Assembly: GCF_000368085.1 (NCBI RefSeq) | Contig: NZ_KB849239.1 | Span: forward strand, 3,313,715-3,377,714 | DNA: 64,000 nt | Direction: 5' to 3' | Origin: Acinetobacter nosocomialis NIPH 2119 | Lineage (GTDB): Bacteria; Pseudomonadota; Gammaproteobacteria; Pseudomonadales; Moraxellaceae | In this document: in pieces, positions 54,582-63,331 of the stretch | Layout: every line of letters starts with the position of its first letter | Position numbering within the stretch: position 1 is the first letter of the stretch | Position numbers and translations under genes: made by a program | Notes under the pieces: generated by a model | Told to the model about the DNA's origin: nothing | The model's input: only the letters and a program-made list of their open reading frames with translations | Databases searched by the model: none

Positions 54582-54965
54582 ATGCCTATTACCGTACATG
54601 CTTATAGTTCTCTAGATAATTCAGAGATTCGCGATCAGCTTGAGCGACTGTATGACACAAGTCCGGAGTTTGGTGACGGGCACGATGCGATTGAACAACT
54701 TGAACAAGATTTACAGCAGTATACCACGCTATACACTGCCGAATTTAACACCAAAATTATAGGTGCAATCTGGTGCTCAGGACAAGGCGAAAGCAAGGTA
54801 CTTGAATATATTGTTGTACACCCTGCTAACCGTGGTCGTGGGGTAGCTGAGCGCTTGGTAGAAGAAGCTTGTCGTATAGAAGAATCAAAAGGCGTTAAAA
54901 TTTTTGAGCCAGGCTGCGGTGCCATTCATCGCTGTTTAGCGCATATTGGTAAATTGCATAGCTAA
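54582..54965 (+). CDS. PanZ/PanM-like GNAT protein
   Basis: 127 residues, the length of E. coli PanZ (PanM), the acetyl-CoA sensor that promotes PanD maturation. The acetyl-CoA loop is VHPANRGRGVAERLVEE. The N-terminal half (LERLYDTSPEFGDG) and the short, GCGAIHRCLAHIG-type end recall PanZ-family rather than ordinary acetyltransferases. No panD is in the window. Divergent from hisB. Confidence 0.65.
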   Translation: MPITVHAYSSLDNSEIRDQLERLYDTSPEFGDGHDAIEQLEQDLQQYTTLYTAEFNTKIIGAIWCSGQGESKVLEYIVVHPANRGRGVAERLVEEACRIEESKGVKIFEPGCGAIHRCLAHIGKLHS

Positions 54966-55030
54966 AATTCCATTTTTACTGTACTTGTGATTTAAAATTA
55001 AACACTTGTTACAAAAAATACGGAAGTTGC

Positions 55031-55059
55031 TTGACGTCTTCTTATAAACATTGTTTAAT
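55031..55059 (+). promoter_or_regulatory. promoter of first tRNA-Phe
   Basis: TTGACG (55031-55036), 17-bp spacer, TTTAAT (55054-55059), ending 11 bp before the tRNA. Confidence 0.6.
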
Positions 55060-55070
55060 ACGCCCACTTC

Positions 55071-55146
55071 GGCGTGATAGCTCAGTAGGTAGAGCAACGG
55101 ATTGAAAATCCGTGTGTCCCCAGTTCGATCCTGGGTCTCGCCACCA
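55071..55146 (+). tRNA. tRNA-Phe (GAA), copy 1
   Basis: 76 nt with CCA encoded; anticodon loop TTGAAAA. The acceptor stem GGCGTGA/TCTCGCC has a U-U mismatch at pair 5-68, shared with copy 2. Confidence 0.97.
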
Positions 55147-55160
55147 TTATTTGTGTTTTC

Positions 55161-55189
55161 AATCCCTGATCCCATCAGGGATTTTTTTT
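55161..55189 (+). terminator. terminator after tRNA-Phe copy 1
   Basis: AATCCCTGAT, loop CCC, ATCAGGGATT and a T run, so the two tRNAs are separate transcription units. Confidence 0.9.
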
Positions 55190-55233
55190 AAGTATAAAAA
55201 ATACTCATTTAAATCAGAAACTCAGGATAATTG

Positions 55234-55262
55234 TTGACTATTGTTCTGAGATGCGGCTTAAT
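55234..55262 (+). promoter_or_regulatory. promoter of second tRNA-Phe
   Basis: TTGACT (55234-55239), 17-bp spacer, CTTAAT (55257-55262), ending 10 bp before the tRNA. Confidence 0.55.
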
Positions 55263-55272
55263 ACAGGCCATC

Positions 55273-55348
55273 GGCGTGATAGCTCAGTAGGTAGAGCAAC
55301 GGATTGAAAATCCGTGTGTCCCCAGTTCGATCCTGGGTCTCGCCACCA
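55273..55348 (+). tRNA. tRNA-Phe (GAA), copy 2
   Basis: Identical over all 76 nt to copy 1, including the U-U mismatch in the acceptor stem. Confidence 0.97.
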
Positions 55349-55354
55349 TATTCG

Positions 55355-55389
55355 AAAAAGCCCCATACTTTAAAGTATGGGGCTTTTTT
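55355..55389 (+). terminator. terminator after tRNA-Phe copy 2
   Basis: AAAAAGCCCCATACTTT/AAAGTATGGGGCTTTTTT, long perfect stem and T run. Confidence 0.93.
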
Positions 55390-55518
55390 CATGCCTATTT
55401 ATTTAATAAAAAATATTAAGACTTCACTTGTGTATAAATCTCATTTTATCCACAAGTAAACTCAGTTATCCCCAACAATGTTTGAACTTTCTAGAAATGG
55501 CTCAACTGAAATTTGTCT

Positions 55519-55950
55519 TTAGTCGTGAGGACTATCCTTAATGAGTCGTTTTCCTAAACATACGGCTTCTACTTCGTCATAACCGAGCTGTTCGTAAAAG
55601 TTCAGCACATTTAGATTGTCTTTACGCACCAATAATTGAAGTTTTGGGCAGCCGCGAGCGATAAGGCGCTTTTCAAGCTGCTGAACAAGCGCTGTAGCGA
55701 TTCCTAAACGTTGTTGGTGGGGATGAACAGCCAAATAGTTAATCCAGCCTCTATGACCGTCATAGCCGCCCATGAGCGTGCCAATCAATTGCTCATCTTT
55801 AATAGCAACCAAAAACAAATCATCCTGTTGTGAGACTTTTCTAAATATATCGGTTTCAGGATTATTCCATGGACGGGTTAGGTCGCAGCTTTCCCATAAA
55901 TTGACCACATCATCCAGATCTGCATTTGTAAATTGACGAATAATAAACAT
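55519..55950 (-). CDS. ypeA: YpeA-like GNAT acetyltransferase
   Basis: 143 residues, close to E. coli YpeA throughout: VNLWESCDLTRPWNNPETDI, GGYDGHRG and KRLIARGCPKLQ. The acetyl-CoA loop is HQQRLGIATALV. Acetyl acceptor unknown. Single gene on the minus strand. Confidence 0.88.
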   Translation of the reverse strand: MFIIRQFTNADLDDVVNLWESCDLTRPWNNPETDIFRKVSQQDDLFLVAIKDEQLIGTLMGGYDGHRGWINYLAVHPHQQRLGIATALVQQLEKRLIARGCPKLQLLVRKDNLNVLNFYEQLGYDEVEAVCLGKRLIKDSPHD

Positions 55951-56040
55951 ATGGATTTCTACTTTTTGTTTTGATGTATTGAAAAGATAAAATAAAAATA
56001 CGCAATTGAGCAGTAGTTTGTGAATAATTTAAACAAATAA

Positions 56041-56064
56041 AAAAGCACCCCCGTAGGAGTGCTT
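56041..56064 (-). terminator. terminator of the CoA-transferase gene
   Basis: On the minus strand AAGCACTC ... GGGGTGCTT and a T run. Confidence 0.75.
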
Positions 56065-56080
56065 AAATTAAAAATATTGC

Positions 56081-57595
56081 TTACGCTGATTTTGCAACAG
56101 GTGCCGCTTGAAGCATTTGACCTGTTTCTTCGAAGTTTGCATGCCAAGACAATGCTTCACGAAGTAAATGAGGAGTATGACCACCTTTGGCACATGCACG
56201 ATCAAAGTAGTCGTTCAGTGCATCACGGTAAAGCGGATGTACACAGTTATCAATAATAGCGCGAGCACGTTCACGAGGTGCTAAACCACGTAAGTCTGCT
56301 AAACCTTGCTCTGTTACTAAAATATCAACGTCGTGTTCACTGTGGTCAACGTGGCTTACCATTGGCACGATAGAAGAGATATCACCACCCTTAGCAATTG
56401 ATTTGGTCACAAAAATTGCCAAGTGAGCATTACGAGCAAAGTCGCCTGAACCACCGATACCATTCATCATTTTAGTACCACATACGTGAGTTGAGTTCAC
56501 GTTGCCGTAAATATCAAACTCAAGTGCAGTGTTAATGCCGATAATACCTAAACGACGTACAAGCTCAGGGTGATTCGAAATTTCTTGTGGACGAAGTACT
56601 AATTTGTCTTTGTAAGCTTCGATATTGCCAAAAACTTTCTCGCCACATTTAGCTGAAAGGGTAATTGAGCTACCAGAAGCAAACTTCATTTTGCCTGCAT
56701 CAATGAGTTCAAAAGTACAGTCTTGTAGTACTTCTGAGTACATGATGAGGTCTTCAAAATTAGAATCTTTTAAACCTGTTAATACTGCATTGGCAATTGA
56801 ACCGATCCCTGCTTGTAATGGACCAAGGTTCTTAGGTAAACGGCCTTCAGCAACTTCTTTTTCAAAGAAAGCAATAAGGTGATTTGCGATGCCTTGAGTC
56901 TCACCATCTGGAGGAGTGACTGTTGATGGTGAGTCATGTGTATCGTTAAAGACAATACCTACAATTTTTGCAGGATCGATCTGGATGGCTGTTGTACCAA
57001 TACGCTCATCCACTTTTGTTAATGGAATTGGCGTACGTGTTGGACGGTAAGTTGGAATATAGATGTCGTGCAAACCTTCAAAGCTTTCGCTTAAAGAGGT
57101 ATTGATTTCAACAATAACTTTTTCAGCAAAAATTGCGAAACTTGCAGAGTTACCCACAGAAGTTGTTGGAATAATGCCGCCATCTTCAGTAATTGCAATT
57201 GCTTCAATCACCGCAACATCTGGACGTTTAAGTTGCTGGTTACGCATTTGCTCAACAGTTTCTGATAAATGTTGGTCAATGAACATAACTTCGCCGTTGT
57301 TAATCGCACGACGTAAAGTATTGTCTACCTGAAATGGCATACGACGAGATAAAACACCTGCTTCCGTGAGTTGTTTGTCTAAGTCATTACCTAAGCTAGC
57401 ACCCGTAATTAACGTGATTTTTAACGGATTCTTTTTTGCAAGCTCTACAAGTGCTTGAGGAACAGCTTTAGCTTCGCCAGCACGAGTAAAACCACTCATA
57501 CCAACAGTCATTCCATTTTCGATGAATTGCGCAGCTTGTTCAGCACTGATGACCTTGTCATGAAGAGAAGCTAGGCGAATACGACTTAAAGACAT
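56081..57595 (-). CDS. acetyl-CoA hydrolase / succinyl-CoA:acetate CoA-transferase family
   Basis: 504 residues of the class I CoA-transferase family (Cat1/AarC/ScpC). The catalytic glutamate is Glu288 in IMYSEVLQD; the glycine loop QAGIGSIANAV precedes it and the C-terminal GSGDFARNAHLAIF is conserved. It probably moves CoA between succinyl-CoA and acetate or propionate, linking acetate use to the TCA cycle. Donor and acceptor are inferred. Single gene. Confidence 0.9.
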   Translation of the reverse strand: MSLSRIRLASLHDKVISAEQAAQFIENGMTVGMSGFTRAGEAKAVPQALVELAKKNPLKITLITGASLGNDLDKQLTEAGVLSRRMPFQVDNTLRRAINNGEVMFIDQHLSETVEQMRNQQLKRPDVAVIEAIAITEDGGIIPTTSVGNSASFAIFAEKVIVEINTSLSESFEGLHDIYIPTYRPTRTPIPLTKVDERIGTTAIQIDPAKIVGIVFNDTHDSPSTVTPPDGETQGIANHLIAFFEKEVAEGRLPKNLGPLQAGIGSIANAVLTGLKDSNFEDLIMYSEVLQDCTFELIDAGKMKFASGSSITLSAKCGEKVFGNIEAYKDKLVLRPQEISNHPELVRRLGIIGINTALEFDIYGNVNSTHVCGTKMMNGIGGSGDFARNAHLAIFVTKSIAKGGDISSIVPMVSHVDHSEHDVDILVTEQGLADLRGLAPRERARAIIDNCVHPLYRDALNDYFDRACAKGGHTPHLLREALSWHANFEETGQMLQAAPVAKSA

Positions 57596-57786
57596 TGGAC
57601 ATCCTCAATATTGTCAAAACATACCGGATTTTAGCTATGAAAAAATGAAAAGTGCATAGGTGTTAGGCTAAGGTCTAATTTTTTAAATAAATGGCGGTAT
57701 AAATTTATGTTATGTATTTTAATGTATTGATTTGTTTAGTATTTAATAAATTTTAAAATAGCGCTTTAAATGATCAGTTGATCAAA

Positions 57787-59244
57787 TTAGAAGCGCTCAC
57801 TTAAAGTTTGTTTAATTTTTTCCAAAGGATTTGGCGTTGTGTTTTCTTCGGCCGCTGGTTTTGGAATAGGTAATGAAATAATCACTTCTAAACCGCCTTG
57901 TTCACGGTTATGAATTTGAATTTCACCTTGATGAATGTCGACAATACGCTTAACAATTGCAAGGCCTAAACCACTGCCTTGAATGGTCCTGGCAGAGTTG
58001 CCTCTTACAAATGGTTGCATTAATTCTTCAATCTGGTCTTCTGGAATACCTTCACCATGGTCGGCAACTGTAATTAAAATATGTTCATTTTCGACTTTTG
58101 CACTGAGTTCGATTGGCTCCGCACCATAACGTTTTGCGTTATTAATGAGGTTGGCAATCAGACGTTTTAAAGAAAGGCTACGTGCAGGAATAATCGGAAC
58201 ATCTTGCACCTCAAAACGAATATCAAGCGGTTTAAATTGAACAATTAATTCTTGCAATAATATATTGATATTGGTGTCTTTTAATTCTTCATCTGAACCA
58301 TCCCGCATATACGAGATGAACTGATTCAAAATTGCATCCATATCATCTACGTCATAAACCAGACCTTCACGTAGAAACTCATCAGGTAGCATCTCTGCAG
58401 TTAAGCGAATACGTGTAAGCGGGGTTCTTAAATCGTGTGAAATACCCGCTAGCATAATCCGTCTTTCACGCTCGGTCTGCTCAAGTGTATACACCATGCG
58501 GTTAAATGCTTGGTTTACCTGGCGAATTTCTAAAGGGCCATGGTTAGTATCTAAATATGGTGCTGTTCCAGACTTACTATATTCGTTGGCAGCATTTTGC
58601 AAACGACGTAATGGGCGGTTCATTTGACGAATCAAAATTAAAATAATGATGGCCGAAACTAATGGCACACCCACAACCCAACCAATTAATAGCTCAGGAC
58701 TATAGTTTGCATAGGTTTTTAAAGGCTCACGAACCCAATTGCCATGCATTTCTGGTGTTTGAATCCAGATGCGTGGGCTAGGTTTAAACTGGAAGTAAAC
58801 TGTAACGTCTTTTGCGCCGATTTCATTTGCAAGTTTTTGTTCAACTTGGTTGGTAAAAAACTCCGCAATGACTTTATCGCGAACGCTTGGATACTCTTTA
58901 GGGTCGGTTATATATTCAATGCCAACCCGATTACGCAACCAAGTATCAACATCAACTTCGGTATCACGATGAAAAATACGTATATTAGGGTTGTTCACTA
59001 GCTCGAGTTCAACAGCCAAATAACGGGCATGCTGTTGAATTTCGGGTAAATAGAGGGTTCGCCAAAAAAACCACAATGACATAAAGAGGCTAAAGAACAC
59101 CACCAGCAGTACCAAAATTGTGGTACGCATGGCAGCAGAACGTGGCTTAATTTTGTCGAGAAAACGTTCCCATCTCGTCCGTTTACGCTCTGAATACGCA
59201 ACGTAGTCGGTAAAGTTTTGCGGTGGTATTGGCTCTAAACTCAC
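57787..59244 (-). CDS. envZ: EnvZ-type osmosensor histidine kinase
   Basis: 485 residues: helix at about 41-62, periplasmic region at about 63-185, helix at about 186-206, HAMP at about 207-258, dimerisation helix with phospho-acceptor His270 (AGISHDLRTPLTRIR), then the ATPase domain with N box NLINNAKRYG and G boxes DHGEGIPE and GSGLGLAIVKRI. Partner of the upstream response regulator, 17 bp away. Signal not defined by sequence. Confidence 0.94.
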   Translation of the reverse strand: MSLEPIPPQNFTDYVAYSERKRTRWERFLDKIKPRSAAMRTTILVLLVVFFSLFMSLWFFWRTLYLPEIQQHARYLAVELELVNNPNIRIFHRDTEVDVDTWLRNRVGIEYITDPKEYPSVRDKVIAEFFTNQVEQKLANEIGAKDVTVYFQFKPSPRIWIQTPEMHGNWVREPLKTYANYSPELLIGWVVGVPLVSAIIILILIRQMNRPLRRLQNAANEYSKSGTAPYLDTNHGPLEIRQVNQAFNRMVYTLEQTERERRIMLAGISHDLRTPLTRIRLTAEMLPDEFLREGLVYDVDDMDAILNQFISYMRDGSDEELKDTNINILLQELIVQFKPLDIRFEVQDVPIIPARSLSLKRLIANLINNAKRYGAEPIELSAKVENEHILITVADHGEGIPEDQIEELMQPFVRGNSARTIQGSGLGLAIVKRIVDIHQGEIQIHNREQGGLEVIISLPIPKPAAEENTTPNPLEKIKQTLSERF

Positions 59245-59261
59245 TCTAATTTATCTCAAGC

Positions 59262-60026
59262 TTATTCAGCACCATCTGGAACAAATACATAACCTACACC
59301 CCATACCGTTTGAATATAACGTGCGCGTGCTGGGTTATCTTCAATTAAACGACGTAGACGAGACACTTGAACATCAATTGAGCGCTCCATTGCACCCCAT
59401 TCACGGCCACGAGCCAAGTTCATAAGTTTGTCGCGCGTTAACGGTTCACGTGGATGCTGTACCAATGCTTTCAATACGGCAAATTCACCCGTGGTCAAAG
59501 TAACGATTTGTCCTTCACGAGTAAGCGTACGTGTAGATAAATCTAAAGACCATGGACCAAAGCTAACCACTTCAACTTGTTGGCTTGGAGCACCCGGAAC
59601 TTCACGAACCTGACGACGTAATACTGCGCGAATACGTGCTAAAAGCTCATTTGGGTTGAATGGTTTCGGTAAATAGTCATCTGCACCAGCTTCAAGACCA
59701 GCAATACGGTCAGAGTCGCTACCACGTGCAGTTAGCATAATAATAGGTGTATCAATGTTTGACTGACGTAAACGACGACAGATACTTAAACCATCTTCAA
59801 CGGGCAACATAAAGTCGAGTACGATAAGTGAAAATAACTCACGTTGTAATAAACGATCCATTTGTGAGGCATCGTGGGCAGTTTTTACAACAAAGCCTTT
59901 ATCTTCCAAAAAACGTTGCAAGAGGGTACGTAAACGCACATCGTCATCGACCACTAAAATGCGTTCGACACGATCCGTTTCGTTATGTACGGTTTCAGGA
60001 TGTTCAGCAGGTACAACTAAACTCAT
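59262..60026 (-). CDS. ompR: OmpR-type response regulator
   Basis: 254 residues. The receiver domain has the acidic pair at 27-29 (VVDDD), phospho-acceptor Asp71 (IVLDFMLP) and the conserved lysine in YLPKPFNPNE; the C-terminal winged helix has LTTGEFAVLKALVQHP and WGVGYVF. Regulates porin or envelope genes in relatives. First gene of the ompR-envZ unit. Confidence 0.95.
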   Translation of the reverse strand: MSLVVPAEHPETVHNETDRVERILVVDDDVRLRTLLQRFLEDKGFVVKTAHDASQMDRLLQRELFSLIVLDFMLPVEDGLSICRRLRQSNIDTPIIMLTARGSDSDRIAGLEAGADDYLPKPFNPNELLARIRAVLRRQVREVPGAPSQQVEVVSFGPWSLDLSTRTLTREGQIVTLTTGEFAVLKALVQHPREPLTRDKLMNLARGREWGAMERSIDVQVSRLRRLIEDNPARARYIQTVWGVGYVFVPDGAE

Positions 60027-60681
60027 GATGTACTCCCTTTTAAAGTCATAATTTATATATTATTGGATCGGTTAGGCTTATTGCCAACAAGCCCTCAGTA
60101 TAATGCCGATGTTCTTGTTAAGACTATGTATCAATTTGCTCAAAATTACAATTTTCGTAGGGGCTTGAAACCAAAAAACAACATCTTATGCCCATAATTT
60201 AGCAAAGCCTTAAAGAAAAAACCAAGCATTCGATCACTCATTAAATTCTATTCGATTAAATTCTAATAAATAATTGTTTCAAATAGATTATTTTAAAAAT
60301 TAATACTACTTTTTAAAGTTTGTTTTCTAAGAGGTTGAGAACTCATTCAAATATTAAAGCTTAATAATCTATTTAGACAGATAAGAAAAACTATAATTTT
60401 GTTCATTCTGATACTGTATCAATATGTTCATTTTCTCGTAATTTATATTAAAAATTTCATTTTACTTAACGGATATCCTATAAATTTCAGATTTTTTAAA
60501 AAGTAAAATATGGGTTTGAAGACCAAAATGAATAGCTAAAACGTTTTGTATGAAGTAAAGAATGTGAAAAATTCACAGTCAATACAAAAAAACGTTTTGA
60601 ATACGCAAACAAGTGTGGATTTTATAGTCTTGGTCTTTATAATCAGTGCTTTTAAACTTTATCCTTGTGGGATCAAACACG
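60027..60681. other. 655-bp AT-rich divergent region between ompR and tex
   Basis: No ORF or RNA gene. A perfect -10 TATAAT for tex lies at 60638-60643. Upstream, AAAACGTTTTG occurs at 60538-60548 and 60589-60599 around the palindrome GTGAAAAATTCAC (60564-60576), with TTTTGTAT/ATACAAAA also inverted. These look like protein-binding sites. The rest is featureless. Confidence 0.6.
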
Positions 60682-63033
60682 ATGACTGACTTAGTTCAGC
60701 AGTTGGCAAGTGAGCTTGCCGTACGTCCAAACCAAGTAGAAGCTGCCATCCGCTTAATTGATGAAGGTGCCAGTGTTCCATTCATTGCCCGTTACCGTAA
60801 AGAAGTAACACAAGGTTTAGATGATACGCAGTTACGCCAATTAGATACTCGTTTAGCGTATTTACGTGATTTATATGAGCGCCGTGAAAAGGTCATTCAG
60901 TCATTGCAAGAACAGAATAAATTGAATGATGACTTGTTGGCGCGGGTGAATGCAGCCGAAACAAAAAATGCTTTAGAAGAAATTTATGCGCCGTACCGTC
61001 CTAAACGTACGAGCAAGTCTTTCAAGGCGAAAGAAGCGGGTCTGGGGCCAATTGCCGAAAAAATTATTTCAGAACAAATTGATCCGACAGAAGCATTAGC
61101 TGGTTTTAGTCATGAAGACTACCCAGATGTAGAAAGTCAGTTAGACGCAATCCAGCATATTTTGATTGATGATTGGGCACAAAACATTGCGCTGACTACA
61201 GAATTAAAAGCGACTTTTGCAAAAACAGCAGTGCTAAAAAGTACTGTTGCTTCTGAAGAAAAGAAAGAAGTGGGCAAAAAGTTCCGCGATTACTTTGAAT
61301 TTTCTGAAGGCCTCAACAAATTACCTTCTCATCGTTTATTGGCAATGTTACGTGGCCGTCAAGAAAACGTACTTGGTTTAAAAGTAGATGGTGAAGATGA
61401 TGCACCATTGGCACGTATTGAAACTGAATACAACCTAGATCAAGTTCAGCCACAAGCTCGCCAAGACTTCTTGAAGCAAACTGCAAAATTATTCTGGTTA
61501 GGTAAAGTTCGTCCTCAAATCGAGCATTCATTACTGACAGAAAAACGTCTTGCTGCCGAAGCAGAAGCAATGCAGGTATTTGCTGAAAACCTTCGTCACT
61601 TATTGTTATCAGCGCCAGCTGGTAGCCGTACGACTTTGGGTGTTGACCCTGGTATTCGTACTGGTGTGAAACTGGCTGTTGTAAGCGATGCTGGTGATGT
61701 ACTTGCTCACAGCACGATTTACCCATTTGCGCCTAAAGAAGACAAAGAAGGCTCTATTGCTGAGCTTGCACGTCTATGCCGTGAATATAATGTCGAGCTT
61801 ATTGCGATTGGTAACGGTACTGCGAGCCGTGAAACAGAAGCTGTAGTTGCAGAAATGATGGCTGCAAATACAGACCTTAAATTAACACGTGTGACTGTAA
61901 GCGAAGCAGGTGCATCTGTTTACTCTGCAAGTGAACTTGCTGCAGCAGAACTTCCAGAGCTTGATGTTTCAATTCGTGGCGCAGTGTCTATTGCGCGCCG
62001 TTTACAAGATCCACTTGCTGAACTTGTGAAGATTGACCCGAAATCGATTGGTGTAGGTCAGTATCAACACGACGTAAATCAAACTGGTTTAGCAAAAACG
62101 CTTGATGCAGTGGTAGAAGACTGTGTGAACGCTGTTGGTGTTGATGTAAATACTGCTTCACCAGCAATCTTGGCTTACATTGCAGGTTTAAATAAAGCGA
62201 TTGCTCAGCAAATCGTTGAATACCGTAAAGAACATGGCCGTTTTGATAACCGTCAAGCATTGAAAAGCGTACCACGTTTAGGCGAGCGTACTTTTGAACA
62301 AGCAGCTGGTTTCTTACGTATCCAAAATGGTTCTGAACCTTTAGATGCTTCTGCTGTTCACCCTGAAAGTTATGGTCTTGTCGAGAAAATTGTTGCAGCA
62401 AAAGCGACAACTGTTAAAGACATTATTGGTAATACTGAAATTATTCGTCAGGTGAAAGCAGAAGAGTTTGTTGATGACAAATTCGGTTTGCCAACCATTC
62501 AAGACGTTTTAGCAGAACTTGAAAAACCGGGTCGTGACCCACGTCCAGAATTCCGCACAGCTAAATTCCGTGAAGACATTACCGAAGTTGCTCAGTTGAC
62601 TGAAGGCATGCAACTTGAAGGTGTGGTAACGAACGTGACGAATTTTGGTGCCTTTGTTGATATTGGCGTACACCAAGATGGTTTAGTTCATATTTCTGAA
62701 TTAGCGAATGAATTCGTTTCTGATCCGCATAAAGTGGTAAAACCAGGTCAAATCGTACAAGTGCGTGTGATGCAAGTTGATGCTGAGCGTAACCGTGTGA
62801 ACTTGAGTATGCGTGCAGAAGGTGCCGCGCCTGTTAAGGCACAGCGTCCACCGCGTCGTGAGCAAAATAACGAACAGCGTTCTGAGCGTAAGCCGCAAGG
62901 TAAGCGTCCTCAACAACCACGTAGAGATCAGGTTGAACGTCCACAACGTAGCAAGCAAGAGAAACCTCAAGAGCAAAAAATTGGTGGTTTTGGTGCATTG
63001 TTACTGCAAGCTGGAATTAAAGGTTCTAAATAA
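60682..63033 (+). CDS. tex: Tex transcription accessory / RNA-binding protein
   Basis: 783 residues in the Tex order: N-terminal helical part (LAVRPNQVEAAIRLIDEGASVPFIARYRKEVTQGLDD), YqgF-like domain (TTLGVDPGIRTGVKLAVV), tandem helix-hairpin-helix (SIGVGQYQHDVNQ; RQALKSVPRLGERTFEQAAGFLRI) and S1 domain (LEGVVTNVTNFGAFVDIGVHQDGLVHISE). A basic, Gln/Arg-rich tail follows. ATG at 60682 with GGGA upstream; the frame to 60646 lies ahead of it. Confidence 0.95.
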   Translation: MTDLVQQLASELAVRPNQVEAAIRLIDEGASVPFIARYRKEVTQGLDDTQLRQLDTRLAYLRDLYERREKVIQSLQEQNKLNDDLLARVNAAETKNALEEIYAPYRPKRTSKSFKAKEAGLGPIAEKIISEQIDPTEALAGFSHEDYPDVESQLDAIQHILIDDWAQNIALTTELKATFAKTAVLKSTVASEEKKEVGKKFRDYFEFSEGLNKLPSHRLLAMLRGRQENVLGLKVDGEDDAPLARIETEYNLDQVQPQARQDFLKQTAKLFWLGKVRPQIEHSLLTEKRLAAEAEAMQVFAENLRHLLLSAPAGSRTTLGVDPGIRTGVKLAVVSDAGDVLAHSTIYPFAPKEDKEGSIAELARLCREYNVELIAIGNGTASRETEAVVAEMMAANTDLKLTRVTVSEAGASVYSASELAAAELPELDVSIRGAVSIARRLQDPLAELVKIDPKSIGVGQYQHDVNQTGLAKTLDAVVEDCVNAVGVDVNTASPAILAYIAGLNKAIAQQIVEYRKEHGRFDNRQALKSVPRLGERTFEQAAGFLRIQNGSEPLDASAVHPESYGLVEKIVAAKATTVKDIIGNTEIIRQVKAEEFVDDKFGLPTIQDVLAELEKPGRDPRPEFRTAKFREDITEVAQLTEGMQLEGVVTNVTNFGAFVDIGVHQDGLVHISELANEFVSDPHKVVKPGQIVQVRVMQVDAERNRVNLSMRAEGAAPVKAQRPPRREQNNEQRSERKPQGKRPQQPRRDQVERPQRSKQEKPQEQKIGGFGALLLQAGIKGSK

Positions 63034-63050
63034 GAGCCTTTAGAACACCT

Positions 63051-63077
63051 AAAAACCTCCCAAACGGGAGGTTTTTT
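63051..63077 (+). terminator. terminator of tex
   Basis: AAAAACCTCC, loop, GGAGGTTTTTT with a T run. Confidence 0.9.
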
Positions 63078-63331
63078 ATTATTTTTAAAGTTTGCTTAAG
63101 AGATTGTGAAATTCGATTTTTTAGAAATCACAGTGGTAAAGATGAGGTGAATCTTAAGATCAACAAAAACGGTGTGAAATCTACAATCAACTATACAACG
63201 TTATAGCATAACTCAACTTTAACCCTTTCCCGATGTCAGACAATATCGATAGAGCCTTGAAGTAAGTTCCTCACTTTCAGGCAGTTACATTAAAAATTGA
63301 TTGTTTTTTTATATTATAAATGGTTATTTTT

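Noticed and set aside
54936..55175. 79-codon minus-strand frame across tRNA-Phe
   Set aside because: It reads antisense through a tRNA, the typical false 'GGETQDRTGDTRIF' translation.
55071..55348. tRNA-Phe pair as a recombination scar or attachment-site duplication
   Set aside because: Both copies are complete, each with its own promoter and terminator, and no integrase or mobile gene lies between them.
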